From HGM11525 sp036307445 (lineage in GTDB: Bacteria; Bacillota; Clostridia; UBA1381): a stretch of DNA of 64,000 nt. Position numbers and translations under genes: made by a program. The stretch spans positions 1 through 64,000 of the forward strand of contig JAXJXP010000007.1 in NCBI GenBank assembly GCA_036307445.1. The letters are read 5' to 3'. Shown here piece after piece: positions 41,483 through 50,635 of the stretch. The stretch's first letter is position 1, and each line of letters opens with the position of its first letter. The notes beneath the pieces are model-generated. The model did not search any database, was not told the origin of the DNA, and was given only the letters and a program-made list of their open reading frames with translations.

Positions 41483-42205
41483 TCAGATGCCTGCTGCTTC
41501 CTTGTCGCAGAGTATAACAACATCCGGATGACACTTAAGAAGTGTAGCAGGAATAGAAGTTGTAACATTATCGTTTAACATTTCCTTGATAACATCTGAC
41601 TTTGACTTGCCGTTTGCAAGGAGTATAATCTTCTTTGCCTTCATAATACTGCCCATACCCATTGTAAGAGCCTTGCGGGGAACATCATCAATTGACTCAA
41701 AGAAACGTGAGTTTGCTTCTATTGTGTTTTCAGTAAGACCGGTTAGGTGTGTGCCTGCAACTAAATTCTCGTCCGGCTCATTAAATGCGATATGACCGTT
41801 CTGACCGATGCCGAGCACCTGAAGGTCAATGCCACCATGAGCAACTATCATTTCGTCATATGCCTTGCCAGCTTCTTCGGGATTTTCTGCAAGGCCGTTA
41901 GGTACGTGTGTGCGAGACTTGTCTATGTTAATTCTGTCAAAAAGATGAGTGTTCATAAAATAACGGTAGCTCTGGTCATTATCGGGAGCTAAAGGATAAT
42001 ACTCGTCAAGGTTAAAGGTGGTAACGTTAGAGAAATCTATTTCGCCTGCCTTATTCTTTTCGACAAGATTATCGTAAAGACCGATAGGTGTAGATCCCGT
42101 TGCAAGACCGAGTACGCAGTCTGGCTTTAAGATAACCTGGCTTGCTACAATGTCCGCTGCTTTCTTTGAAATTTCTTCGTAATTTTCGCAAATAATTACT
42201 CTCAT
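41483..42205 (-). CDS. nagB: Glucosamine-6-phosphate deaminase
   Basis: NagB converts glucosamine 6-phosphate to fructose 6-phosphate and ammonia, feeding amino sugars into glycolysis. The motifs LGLATGSTPIGLYD, FNLDEYYPL and GIGQNGHIAFNEP are present; about 240 residues is the normal Gram-positive length. The second ATG (42205) fits the AGGAGG spacing better than the one at 42211. The upstream kinase gene is 19-25 bases away. Confidence 0.95.
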   Translation of the reverse strand: MRVIICENYEEISKKAADIVASQVILKPDCVLGLATGSTPIGLYDNLVEKNKAGEIDFSNVTTFNLDEYYPLAPDNDQSYRYFMNTHLFDRINIDKSRTHVPNGLAENPEEAGKAYDEMIVAHGGIDLQVLGIGQNGHIAFNEPDENLVAGTHLTGLTENTIEANSRFFESIDDVPRKALTMGMGSIMKAKKIILLANGKSKSDVIKEMLNDNVTTSIPATLLKCHPDVVILCDKEAAGI

Positions 42206-42229
42206 TGTCATATTCCTCCTGTATGTAAA

Positions 42230-43300
42230 TTAATATTTTGCTATAATTTTTTGCATTTCTTCAGTCTTGCTTTCCATATCGGCAACAAGCTTAAACTGAG
42301 TGCGGCATCTGTCAAGGTTATGATGCTCGCGGTGGATTTTAAAATATGTATCACCGTCTAAGTAGTCGGTAAGGAAACGTATTCCGCACTCGAAGGTCAT
42401 AATTTTTGCGCTAAATGCCAACAACTCCCGCTCTCTCGGAGTAAGCTGTGGACCGACTTCGCCTAAAAAGCCTTTTGTAAATGCTTCAAACAGTTCTAAG
42501 CTGAAATTGACTTTGGAAAGGTCTGTTTCATCCTCTGCACCGGTTGATGCACCGAAACGGATAGCATCGCCGTAATCGTAGAGAAGTGAACCGGGCATTA
42601 CTGTATCAAGGTCAATTACACAAACACCTTCGCCTGTTTTTATATCAAACATTACATTATTAAGCTTAGTATCATTGTGTGTCACGCGAAGCGGTACACT
42701 GCCGTCGGCAATCGCATCAACAATTATGCCAACCTCTTCCTCACGGGCAAGTGCAAAATCTACTTCCTTCCTGACCGATTCAAGCCTTCCTGCCTTATCT
42801 TCAGCAATAGAAATCTTAAGATTTTCAAAACGCTTTCTTGTATCGTGAAAATATGGAATTGTTTCATAAAGCTTGTCCGCAGGAAAATCTGAGAGCATAT
42901 TCTGGAACTTTCCAAAGGCACGGGCTGCTTCTGCAAAATGCTGTGGATTCTCCGCAATGTCATAACTGACAGAATTTGCAATATAGTTGTACATTCTAAA
43001 ATAGTTACCGTCTTCAGCTTTATAGAGATTTTCTCCGTCTATTGTTTTTATTACACTTAAAGTTTCTCTTTCAACATCTCCGCCGTTTTCTGCAACTTTC
43101 CTTTTCAAATGCTCAGTAACGTTAACTATGTTTTCCATTACCTGATGGGGATTTTTAAACACGTTGCTGTTGATTTTCTGCAGGATATACGTTGGATTGC
43201 TTTCGGCAATGTAAGAGTCATTAATGTGACCATTTCCAAATGGGGAGATATCTGCGTCAATTGCGAACTTGCGAATAATATCACTCAGGTTACAACTCAT
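42230..43300 (-). CDS. N-acetylhexosamine 1-kinase-like phosphotransferase
   Basis: This is an aminoglycoside-phosphotransferase-fold kinase. The catalytic loop VTHNDTKLNNVMFD and the metal motif CVIDLDTVMPG, followed by YDYGDAIRFG, are very like bifidobacterial NahK, which phosphorylates GlcNAc or GalNAc at C1. 356 residues matches that family. Its place before nagB supports a role in amino-sugar use, for instance from mucin or host glycans. Substrate specificity is inferred. A GAAAGGAAA site precedes the ATG. Confidence 0.8.
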   Translation of the reverse strand: MSCNLSDIIRKFAIDADISPFGNGHINDSYIAESNPTYILQKINSNVFKNPHQVMENIVNVTEHLKRKVAENGGDVERETLSVIKTIDGENLYKAEDGNYFRMYNYIANSVSYDIAENPQHFAEAARAFGKFQNMLSDFPADKLYETIPYFHDTRKRFENLKISIAEDKAGRLESVRKEVDFALAREEEVGIIVDAIADGSVPLRVTHNDTKLNNVMFDIKTGEGVCVIDLDTVMPGSLLYDYGDAIRFGASTGAEDETDLSKVNFSLELFEAFTKGFLGEVGPQLTPRERELLAFSAKIMTFECGIRFLTDYLDGDTYFKIHREHHNLDRCRTQFKLVADMESKTEEMQKIIAKY

Positions 43301-43391
43301 AATTATTTCCTTTCACAAATATAGTATGGTATATCCTCTATGTATTATAGTATATCACAATTTTTTTTTATTTGCAATATCGGCTCAAATA

Positions 43392-43420
43392 TTTACAAAA
43401 TAAGTCGGATGTGTTATAAT
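43392..43420 (+). promoter_or_regulatory. Promoter of the AraC-type regulator gene
   Basis: TTTACA and TATAAT are separated by 17 bases, about 20 bases before the start codon, giving a short leader. Confidence 0.68.
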
Positions 43421-43439
43421 AAGTACAGAGGTGAGCGAA

Positions 43440-44348
43440 ATGGGCTATAAGGGGACAAGGCTAAAAGATGAGATTATTATACGTGAGCTTGTAAATGTTA
43501 ATTATTATGAGCTTTCTAAGGATTATCGTATTGCGGGTAAAAAGCACGATTTCTGGGAGATGGTGTATGCTGATAAGGGCGAGCTTATAGTAAGGACAGA
43601 TAATAATGAGGTGCTTTTAAAGAACGGGGATATGATTTTTCTCAAACCGAACGAATGGCATTCTATGACTGCCAATGGCATCAGTGCACCGTCTGCTGTT
43701 GTTATATGCTTTAATTGCAATTCGCCTGTTATGGAGGGCGTGGAGGGACGTGTATTTAGTGCTGGAAGCACTCAGCGAACGTTGCTGTCAAAAATATTAG
43801 AGGAGTTTTCCCACGCATTTGATTCTCCTTCGGACGAGCTTTTCACAAGAGAACTAAGCCGTCGTGAAGATGCATTGTTCGGCTCTGAGCAAATGATTAA
43901 GCTTTATCTGACTGAGCTTATGATAAGCGTTCTCAGAAATGAAAAACTACCTGTCGCCAGTACACTTAAACGAAATCTTGACAGCGGACTTTTTAGTGAT
44001 ATATGTGTCTTTCTTGAGGAGAGTATAGGAAGCAAGCTGTCTCTGGAGGACATTGCACGTTATGCGGGTATAAGTAAGACGGGTGTAAAACAGCTATTTC
44101 GGGAACAGGCGGGATGCGGTGCGTGCGAGTATTTTACAAGGAAGAAAATAAACCGTGCCAAAAAATATATCCGTGAGGCGAATTATAACTTTACACAAAT
44201 TGCAGATCTTCTCGGGTATGAAAGCATACACTATTTTTCGCGTCAGTTTAAAAAGTATGTTAATATGTCGCCTACCGAATACGCAAGCTCAATCCGAGCA
44301 CTTGCAGGTGAGGCGGGAATGTTTGAACAAAAGAACGGGAAAGGATGA
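43440..44348 (+). CDS. AraC-family transcriptional regulator
   Basis: An N-terminal cupin-like sensing domain (about residues 15-110, with the KHDFWEMVYADKGEL and GDMIFLKPNEWHS motifs) is followed by a C-terminal pair of helix-turn-helix motifs (about residues 195-295, LEDIARYAGISKTGVKQLFRE and IADLLGYESIHYFSRQFKKY). Divergent placement from the nahK-like/nagB/ridA genes makes those a plausible target. GAGGTGAGCGAA precedes the ATG chosen. Confidence 0.9.
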   Translation: MGYKGTRLKDEIIIRELVNVNYYELSKDYRIAGKKHDFWEMVYADKGELIVRTDNNEVLLKNGDMIFLKPNEWHSMTANGISAPSAVVICFNCNSPVMEGVEGRVFSAGSTQRTLLSKILEEFSHAFDSPSDELFTRELSRREDALFGSEQMIKLYLTELMISVLRNEKLPVASTLKRNLDSGLFSDICVFLEESIGSKLSLEDIARYAGISKTGVKQLFREQAGCGACEYFTRKKINRAKKYIREANYNFTQIADLLGYESIHYFSRQFKKYVNMSPTEYASSIRALAGEAGMFEQKNGKG

Positions 44349-44354
44349 TCAAAA

Positions 44355-44822
44355 ATGATTAGAAAAGGTATTATGTGGGCGGTTGTAATGGTTTTTTTGT
44401 GCTCTTGCTTTATTTTTACAACCGAATTTACCAGAAGACCTAGTGTGGAGTCGATTTGTGAACATATACTGTCTTTGCCGGAGTATGACGGTGCGCAAAT
44501 TATTGCAAAACCTCAAGGCGCATATGAGGAATTATACGAATCAGGAGCAGAAGAATTAAAGGTGTATAAAACCAATGATGGTACTGCAAAAGAGCTGGCA
44601 GTTATGATATTAAAAGAAGAGTACGACGAACCTCAAGTGGCAATTGATGCGCTAAATATGCGTACTGAAGAGCTTAAGGCAGAGTTCCGAGATAATGAGG
44701 AAGAGCTTAACAGAATAGATAAAGCAAGAATAGTTCTTGCAAACGGTTTCTTGATATATACAGTATATGATACGGAGGGTGTGGCGGAAAATGCGGTATA
44801 TAAGTATTTCGCTGCAAGATAA
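44355..44822 (+). CDS. Small exported or membrane-anchored protein, DUF4358-like
   Basis: The 155-residue product has one N-terminal hydrophobic segment (about residues 5-24) that includes a CSC pair and could be a signal anchor or lipoprotein signal. The remainder is acidic and helical, with an ELAVMILKEE motif and an ARIVLANGFLIYTVYD strand near the end. This resembles the clostridial DUF4358 family, of unknown function. It begins six bases after the AraC gene and is probably co-transcribed. Confidence 0.7.
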   Translation: MIRKGIMWAVVMVFLCSCFIFTTEFTRRPSVESICEHILSLPEYDGAQIIAKPQGAYEELYESGAEELKVYKTNDGTAKELAVMILKEEYDEPQVAIDALNMRTEELKAEFRDNEEELNRIDKARIVLANGFLIYTVYDTEGVAENAVYKYFAAR

Positions 44823-44884
44823 ATGAAGAGAAATAAAAAAATGAAAAATGTCAAAAAATACTTTCTTTTTTGATAAAGGTGTAG

Positions 44885-44890
44885 TATAAT
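44885..44890 (+). promoter_or_regulatory. -10 element of the acyl-CoA ligase leader
   Basis: A perfect TATAAT is present, but no good -35 box lies at 16-18 bases; TTTCTT is the nearest. If used, it starts a leader of about 280 bases. Confidence 0.4.
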
Positions 44891-44895
44891 GAAGT

Positions 44896-45122
44896 GGTAG
44901 TTTGTTTTCGTGGCGTTAGCGAGGACTTTGTAGAATAGCAGTAACATTGACAAAAAGGTATTATGGGAAGACGGTAGTAAATACTAAAAAGTTACAACTA
45001 TTGCAATGGTATCTTTGAAGTAGCAATGATTAGCATTGTGTTTTTTTGGCTGACGCAATACGCAGACGATTGACGGCTTATGTTGAAAATGCCGTACCAT
45101 TGGTGCGTGAGTGTCAGTTTTT
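44896..45122 (+). ncRNA. Structured leader or small RNA of unknown class before the acyl-CoA ligase
   Basis: No convincing gene fits in this stretch. It holds two tandem terminator-like elements. The first is CAATG / CATTG (45024-45038) followed by seven T residues, and an upstream ATTGC (45000-45004) can pair instead with GCAAT (45023-45027). The second is a long imperfect hairpin built of CTGAC/GTCAG, ACGCA/TGCGT and ACGGC/GCCGT (45050-45117) followed by five T residues. It could be a riboswitch-type attenuator for the ligase gene or an independent small RNA. I do not recognise a T-box or known riboswitch core. Confidence 0.5.
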
Positions 45123-45179
45123 AATTATTACATCAACTGCGAAAACTGTATTAACAATAATATGAAAGGGAAATGGAAG

Positions 45180-46811
45180 ATGCCTATTACAGAAATACTT
45201 GAAAGAAACGCAAGGGATTTTGCCAATGACGTCAGTCTGGTAGAGATAAATCCCGGTATGATAAAGAACCCGAGGGTTACATGGAAGGAATATTCTTTGA
45301 TTGAAACTGCAGGCGAATCATATCGAAATGAAATTACATGGAAAGAATTTAATATGAAGGCCAATCGCTTTGCAAACTTCTTGCTTTCGAGAGGAATAAA
45401 GAAGGGAGATAAGGTGGCAATTCTTCTTATGAACTGTCTTGAATGGCTTCCGATTTATTTCGGCACTCTGAAAGCCGGAGCGCTTGCTGTGCCGATGAAT
45501 TACCGTTATACCTCTGCGGAGATAAAGTACTGCTTAGAGCTTTCTGAAGCCAATACACTTGTGTTCGGACCGGAGTTTATAGGCAGAGTTGAGGAGATAT
45601 GTGACAGGATTGACGGTGTATCGCAGCTGTTTTATGTTGGAGAGGACTGCCCTACTTTTGCGGAAAGCTATGATAAGCTTGTAACCTATTGCTCAACTCA
45701 TACACCTGATGTTAAGCTCAGCGATGAGGATGATGCAGCAATTTATTTCTCGAGCGGTACAACGGGCTTCCCAAAAGCAATTTTGCATAATCATATGAGT
45801 CTTATGCACGCATGTAAGGTTGAACAAAATCACCATTCTCAGACTAAGGACGATACATTCCTCTGCATACCGCCTCTTTATCATACAGGCGCAAAGATGC
45901 ACTGGTTCGGAAGCTTTTTAGTTGGCGGTAAGGCAGTGCTTTTGAAGGGTGTTAAACCGGAATGGATTTTAAGAGCTGTTTCAGAAGAAAAATGTACGAT
46001 TGTATGGCTTTTGGTGCCTTGGGCGCAGGATATATTGGACGCTATTGAACGCGGCGATATAAAGCTTGACAAATATCAGCTTTCGCAGTGGAGATTGATG
46101 CACATTGGTGCTCAGCCCGTTCCGCCGAGCCTTATTAAAAGATGGAAACAGTATTTCCCTGACCATCAGTATGACACAAACTATGGCTTATCCGAGTCGA
46201 TAGGCCCCGGTTGTGTGCATCTGGGCGTGGAAAATATACATAAGGTTGGAGCAATCGGTGTTCCGGGCTATGGCTGGGAGGCAAAGATTGTTGATGAAAA
46301 CGGTAATGAAGTGGCAAAGGAAGAAGTCGGAGAGCTTATAGTAAAAGGCCCCGGTGTTATGAAATGCTACTATAACGATAAAAAAGCGACTGAAGAGGTG
46401 TTGAAGGACGGATGGCTCTATACAGGAGATATGGCACAGTTGGACAGTGATGGATTTATATACCTTGTTGACCGCAAAAAAGACGTAATCATCTCAGGTG
46501 GCGAAAATCTCTACCCTGTACAGATTGAGGATTTCTTAAGAAAGCACGATTCTATAAATGACGTTGCGGTAATTGGTCTTCCTGACCAGAGACTAGGAGA
46601 GATTGCTGCGGCGATTATTCAAATAAAAGACGGTGCGGTATGTACCGAGGCTGATATTGAAGACTTCTGCCGTGATTTGCCCAGATACAAAAGACCTCAT
46701 AAAATTATTTTTGCCGAGGTGCCGAGAAATCCGACAGGTAAAATAGAAAAACCCAAACTCAGAAAAATTTATTGCGGTGAAAGCGTTGTCGCTACACAGA
46801 TTAAAAACTAA
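45180..46811 (+). CDS. AMP-dependent acyl-CoA synthetase
   Basis: This class I adenylate-forming enzyme activates a carboxylic acid to its CoA thioester via the acyl-adenylate. The P-loop-like motif YFSSGTTGFPKA, the YGLSES motif, the GWLYTGDMAQLD motif and the C-terminal catalytic lysine in NPTGKIEKPKLRK are intact. It resembles medium- and long-chain fatty acid or aryl acid ligases. The start at 45180 follows GAAAGGGAAATGGAAG. The iorAB-paaK operon downstream suggests an aryl acid substrate, but it has its own terminator. Confidence 0.88.
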   Translation: MPITEILERNARDFANDVSLVEINPGMIKNPRVTWKEYSLIETAGESYRNEITWKEFNMKANRFANFLLSRGIKKGDKVAILLMNCLEWLPIYFGTLKAGALAVPMNYRYTSAEIKYCLELSEANTLVFGPEFIGRVEEICDRIDGVSQLFYVGEDCPTFAESYDKLVTYCSTHTPDVKLSDEDDAAIYFSSGTTGFPKAILHNHMSLMHACKVEQNHHSQTKDDTFLCIPPLYHTGAKMHWFGSFLVGGKAVLLKGVKPEWILRAVSEEKCTIVWLLVPWAQDILDAIERGDIKLDKYQLSQWRLMHIGAQPVPPSLIKRWKQYFPDHQYDTNYGLSESIGPGCVHLGVENIHKVGAIGVPGYGWEAKIVDENGNEVAKEEVGELIVKGPGVMKCYYNDKKATEEVLKDGWLYTGDMAQLDSDGFIYLVDRKKDVIISGGENLYPVQIEDFLRKHDSINDVAVIGLPDQRLGEIAAAIIQIKDGAVCTEADIEDFCRDLPRYKRPHKIIFAEVPRNPTGKIEKPKLRKIYCGESVVATQIKN

Positions 46812-46818
46812 GTTTAGC

Positions 46819-46851
46819 AAAGCCCGAAACGCAGTCAGTTTTGGGCTTTTT
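46819..46851 (+). terminator. Terminator after the acyl-CoA synthetase gene
   Basis: A stem AAAGCCC / GGGCTTT with an inner AAAC / GTTT pair is followed by T residues. Confidence 0.82.
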
Positions 46852-46854
46852 ACG

Positions 46855-46883
46855 TTGACAATTATGAAGAATTGGTATATAAT
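46855..46883 (+). promoter_or_regulatory. Consensus promoter of the iorA-iorB-paaK operon
   Basis: TTGACA and TATAAT, both perfect, are separated by 17 bases. Confidence 0.87.
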
Positions 46884-46925
46884 ATTTAGAAACGAAATTT
46901 GTAGATAAAAGGAGAAATAGAAGAT

Positions 46926-48665
46926 ATGAAAAAGCTGTTGCTCGGTAATGCGGCTGTTGCCCGCGGAGCATATGAAGCAGGCGTAAGAGTAGTTTCGTCA
47001 TATCCAGGTACGCCGAGTACCGAGATTACCGAAGAGGTTGCTAAAGACTACCCCGAAATTTACTGCGACTGGGCGCCAAATGAAAAGGTTGCAGGCGAGG
47101 TTGCAATAGGTGCAGCGATAGGCGGTGCGAGAGCGATGTCCTGTATGAAACACGTTGGACTTAATGTAATGGCTGACCCTGTATTTACAATGAGCTACAT
47201 AGGAACAAATGCCGGTCTTGTATTCTGCGTTGCGGATGACCCCGGTATGCACTCATCACAGAATGAGCAGGATTCAAGGCATTATGCAGAGGCAGCAAAG
47301 ATAATGATGCTTGAGCCTTCCGACTCTGAGGAATGTAAGGAGTTTACTAAAAAGGCATTTGAACTTAGTGAAGAATACGATACACCTGTATTCTTAAGAC
47401 TTTCTACCAGAATTTCTCACTCACAGAGTATGGTAGAGCTTAAAGACCGTGAGGAAAAGGAGCTTCTCCCGTACGAGAAAAATATCGGCAAATATGTAAT
47501 GATGCCCGGAAATGCTAAAAAGCAGCATATTGTTGTTGAAGAAAGACAGAGAAAGCTTGCAGAATACGCAAATGTTAATGAGCTTAACAAGGTAGAGGAA
47601 AACGGTGCAAAGATTGGAATTATCACAGCAGGTATTTCATATATGTATGCAAGAGAGGCGCTTGGTGATAAAGCCGATTACTTAAAGCTCGGTATGGTTT
47701 ATCCGCTTCCTGAAAAGCTTATAAAGGAATTTGCGGCGAAGTATGATAAGGTTTTTGTTATAGAAGAGCTTGACCCGTTTATAGAGAATTTCTGTAAGGC
47801 ATTGGGAGTTGAGGTTATCGGTAAGGACGAGTTTACACTCCTTGGCGAATATACACCGAATATGATTAAAAAGGTTGTGCTTGGTGAGGATGCTCCTGAA
47901 TGTTCTGCAATTCCCGAGCAGATTCCGGTAAGACCGCCTGTTATGTGTGCAGGCTGTCCTCACAGAGGAACATTTTATGTGCTTAAAAAGCTTGGTCTTG
48001 TGGTATCGGGTGACATCGGTTGTTATACACTCGGTGCAGTTGCTCCTTTGGCAAGTGTTGATACAACAATTTGTATGGGTGCGTCGGTATCGGCAGCTCA
48101 CGGTATGGCAAAGGCAAGGGGTGCGGAGTTTAACAAAAAGCTCGTTTCTGTTATAGGCGACTCCACCTTTATGCACTCAGGCATCACAGGTCTTGTTGAT
48201 ATTGTGTACAACAAGGGTGCAAATACTGTAATTATACTTGACAACTCAATTACAGGTATGACAGGACATCAGGATAACCCGACGACAGGCTACACAATCC
48301 GTAAGGAAGAAACAAAGCAGGTAAATCTTATTACTCTTTGTAAATCAATTGGTGTAGAAAGAGTTGTTGTGGCTGACCCGTTTGATTTGAAGAATTTTGA
48401 AGCTATTGTAAAGGCTGAGGTTGAAGCTGACGAGCCGTCGGTTATTATTGCACAAAGACCTTGTGCTTTGCTTAAGACGGTTAAATACACAGGACACTGC
48501 AAAATTACAGATAAGTGTAAGAAGTGCAAGGTATGTATGCGACTTGGCTGTCCTGCTATTTCAGAGGACGGAAACGGCGGAGTGAGAATAGACACAACAC
48601 AGTGTAACGGCTGCGGACTTTGTATAAACGTTTGTCCGTTCGGTGCGATTGAAAAGGAGGACTGA
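46926..48665 (+). CDS. iorA: Indolepyruvate:ferredoxin oxidoreductase, alpha subunit
   Basis: IorA, with IorB, oxidatively decarboxylates arylpyruvates from Trp, Phe and Tyr to aryl-CoA, reducing ferredoxin. The N-terminal pyrimidine-binding part (SSYPGTPSTEITEE) is followed by the thiamine-diphosphate part (VIGDSTFMHSG). The C-terminus carries two [4Fe-4S] motifs (CKKCKVCMRLGCP and CNGCGLCINVCP, about residues 530-575). 579 residues is close to the usual length. iorB follows after four bases. Confidence 0.95.
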   Translation: MKKLLLGNAAVARGAYEAGVRVVSSYPGTPSTEITEEVAKDYPEIYCDWAPNEKVAGEVAIGAAIGGARAMSCMKHVGLNVMADPVFTMSYIGTNAGLVFCVADDPGMHSSQNEQDSRHYAEAAKIMMLEPSDSEECKEFTKKAFELSEEYDTPVFLRLSTRISHSQSMVELKDREEKELLPYEKNIGKYVMMPGNAKKQHIVVEERQRKLAEYANVNELNKVEENGAKIGIITAGISYMYAREALGDKADYLKLGMVYPLPEKLIKEFAAKYDKVFVIEELDPFIENFCKALGVEVIGKDEFTLLGEYTPNMIKKVVLGEDAPECSAIPEQIPVRPPVMCAGCPHRGTFYVLKKLGLVVSGDIGCYTLGAVAPLASVDTTICMGASVSAAHGMAKARGAEFNKKLVSVIGDSTFMHSGITGLVDIVYNKGANTVIILDNSITGMTGHQDNPTTGYTIRKEETKQVNLITLCKSIGVERVVVADPFDLKNFEAIVKAEVEADEPSVIIAQRPCALLKTVKYTGHCKITDKCKKCKVCMRLGCPAISEDGNGGVRIDTTQCNGCGLCINVCPFGAIEKED

Positions 48666-48669
48666 TTTT

Positions 48670-49236
48670 ATGACAAAGAGTATAATGATAGTCGGAGTCG
48701 GCGGTCAGGGAACGCTTCTTGCAAGCCGTATTCTCGGTAATACAGTAATTAATGAGGGCTATGACGTAAAGGTTTCCGAGGTTCACGGAATGAGCCAGAG
48801 AGGCGGCAGTGTTGTAACTTATGTCAAGTTTGGCGAAAAGGTATATTCACCGATTATCGATATGGGTGAGGCTGATATAATTCTTGCTTTTGAGCAATTA
48901 GAAGCATACAGAGCTTTGCCATACTTGAAAAAGGGCGGCAAGATGATTGCTAATAACCAGAAAATTAACCCTATGCCCGTAATTACGGGAGCGGCAGAGT
49001 ATCCTGAGAATATTTTTGAAAAGATTTCAAAGGAAGCAGAGCTTATTGAGGTAGATGCGCTTTCTCTTGCTGAGGAGGCAGGAAATTTCAAGGCTGTAAA
49101 CGTTGTTTTAATTGGCGTTATGGCAAAGAGTACGGATATACCGTATGAAAAGTGGGTAGAAACAATCAAGACAACAGTTCCGCCAAAGTTTTTAGATGTA
49201 AACTTAAAGGCATTTGATTTTGGATACAATATGTAA
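48670..49236 (+). CDS. iorB: Indolepyruvate:ferredoxin oxidoreductase, beta subunit
   Basis: The gamma-type domain of 2-oxoacid:ferredoxin oxidoreductases spans the whole 188 residues: VGVGGQGTLLASRIL at the start, then EVHGMSQRGGSVVTYVKFG. The start at 48670 follows GGAGGACTGATTTT; the longer frame overlaps iorA. It forms the heterodimer with IorA. Confidence 0.95.
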   Translation: MTKSIMIVGVGGQGTLLASRILGNTVINEGYDVKVSEVHGMSQRGGSVVTYVKFGEKVYSPIIDMGEADIILAFEQLEAYRALPYLKKGGKMIANNQKINPMPVITGAAEYPENIFEKISKEAELIEVDALSLAEEAGNFKAVNVVLIGVMAKSTDIPYEKWVETIKTTVPPKFLDVNLKAFDFGYNM

Positions 49237-49249
49237 GGAGAGAAATAAG

Positions 49250-50557
49250 ATGGGTATTTTCCAGCCGGAAAAGGAATGTATGGACAGAGAACAGCTTAAA
49301 AAGCTTCAGCTTGAAAGACTTCAGGCAACTGTAAAGCGTTGCTATGACAATGTAGCTGTTTTTCGTGAAAGAATGAATGAAAAGGGACTTTCTCCTGATG
49401 ATGTAAAATCACTTGATGATTTGGCAAAGCTTCCATTTACAACAAAGCAGGATTTAAGAGACTATTATCCTTATGACCTATTTGCTGCGCCGATGAAGGA
49501 TATTGTAAGAATTCAGGCGTCGAGCGGTACAACAGGCAGACAGATTGTTGCAGGCTACACAAAAGGCGACCTTGATATGTGGGCAGACGCAATGGCTCGT
49601 CAGTTAGCGGCTGCAGGTGCTGACGAAAATTCCGTTGTTCAGGTATCCTACGGCTACGGACTCTTTACAGGCGGTCTTGGCGCACATGGCGGTGCGGAAA
49701 GAATAGGAGCAACTGTTATCCCGACATCTTCGGGTAATACTGAACGTCAGATTAGACTTATGATAGAGCTTGGTACAACACATCTTTGCTGCACCCCGTC
49801 TTATGCTATGTATCTTGGCGAAACAATCAACGAAATGGGACTTAAGGACCAGTTAAAGCTCAAAGCTGGTATTTTTGGTGCTGAGCCGTGGACGGAAGAT
49901 ATGAGAATGGCTATACAGGAGTCATTGGGACTTGTTGCACACGATGTTTACGGCCTTACCGAGATTATGGGCCCCGGTGTAGCGTATGAATGTGATAAGC
50001 AGAACGGAATGCACGTTAATGAGGATTTGTTTATTCCTGAAATTATTGATCCTGATACTGGTGAGGTACTGCCTGAAGGCTCTTTTGGTGAGCTTGTATT
50101 TACAACAATTACAAAAGAGGGTATGCCTCTTATCAGATACAGAACAAGAGATTTGTGTACACTTAACTATGAACAGTGTGCTTGTGGCAGAACCTTTGTC
50201 CGTATGATGAAGCCTGCCGGAAGAACTGACGATATGCTTATCATCCGTGGTGTAAACGTATTCCCGTCGCAAATTGAGGAGGTGCTCCTTAAGGTAAGCG
50301 GTGATGAAATCACACCTAACTACCAGATTGTTGTCGACAGAGTAAACAATACCGACACCCTTGATGTAAATGTTGAAATGAGCGAGAAGATGCTTTCTGA
50401 CGATGTTAAGTCGGTTAAAGCTATCGAAGATAAGATTGTTAATCAGCTGCGTTCAACTCTCGGAATTGGTGCAAAGGTACACCTTGTAAATCCTAAGACA
50501 ATTGTTCGTAGCGAAGGAAAAGCAAAGAGAGTAATAGATAACAGAAAGCTTCACTAA
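49250..50557 (+). CDS. paaK: Phenylacetate-CoA ligase
   Basis: PaaK interconverts phenylacetate and phenylacetyl-CoA with ATP/AMP. Next to IorAB in anaerobes it probably runs towards free aryl acid and ATP, giving substrate-level phosphorylation. The motifs QASSGTTGRQIVAGYT, YGLTEIMGPG and RTDDMLIIRGVNVFPSQIEE are present; 435 residues is typical. The ATG at 49250 has GGAGAG upstream and lies 13 bases after iorB. Confidence 0.93.
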   Translation: MGIFQPEKECMDREQLKKLQLERLQATVKRCYDNVAVFRERMNEKGLSPDDVKSLDDLAKLPFTTKQDLRDYYPYDLFAAPMKDIVRIQASSGTTGRQIVAGYTKGDLDMWADAMARQLAAAGADENSVVQVSYGYGLFTGGLGAHGGAERIGATVIPTSSGNTERQIRLMIELGTTHLCCTPSYAMYLGETINEMGLKDQLKLKAGIFGAEPWTEDMRMAIQESLGLVAHDVYGLTEIMGPGVAYECDKQNGMHVNEDLFIPEIIDPDTGEVLPEGSFGELVFTTITKEGMPLIRYRTRDLCTLNYEQCACGRTFVRMMKPAGRTDDMLIIRGVNVFPSQIEEVLLKVSGDEITPNYQIVVDRVNNTDTLDVNVEMSEKMLSDDVKSVKAIEDKIVNQLRSTLGIGAKVHLVNPKTIVRSEGKAKRVIDNRKLH

Positions 50558-50635
50558 GACTGCACGAAAAATAAGCGGTGCATATTACTGCTTGCTTCTT
50601 ATCTGCGTAAAGATTGTGATTGAAGGAGGATTAGT

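Noticed and set aside
44890..45179. T-box leader upstream of the acyl-CoA ligase
   Set aside because: I could not find the T-box sequence that pairs with the tRNA acceptor end, nor a stem I specifier arrangement, and the gene is not an amino acid gene.
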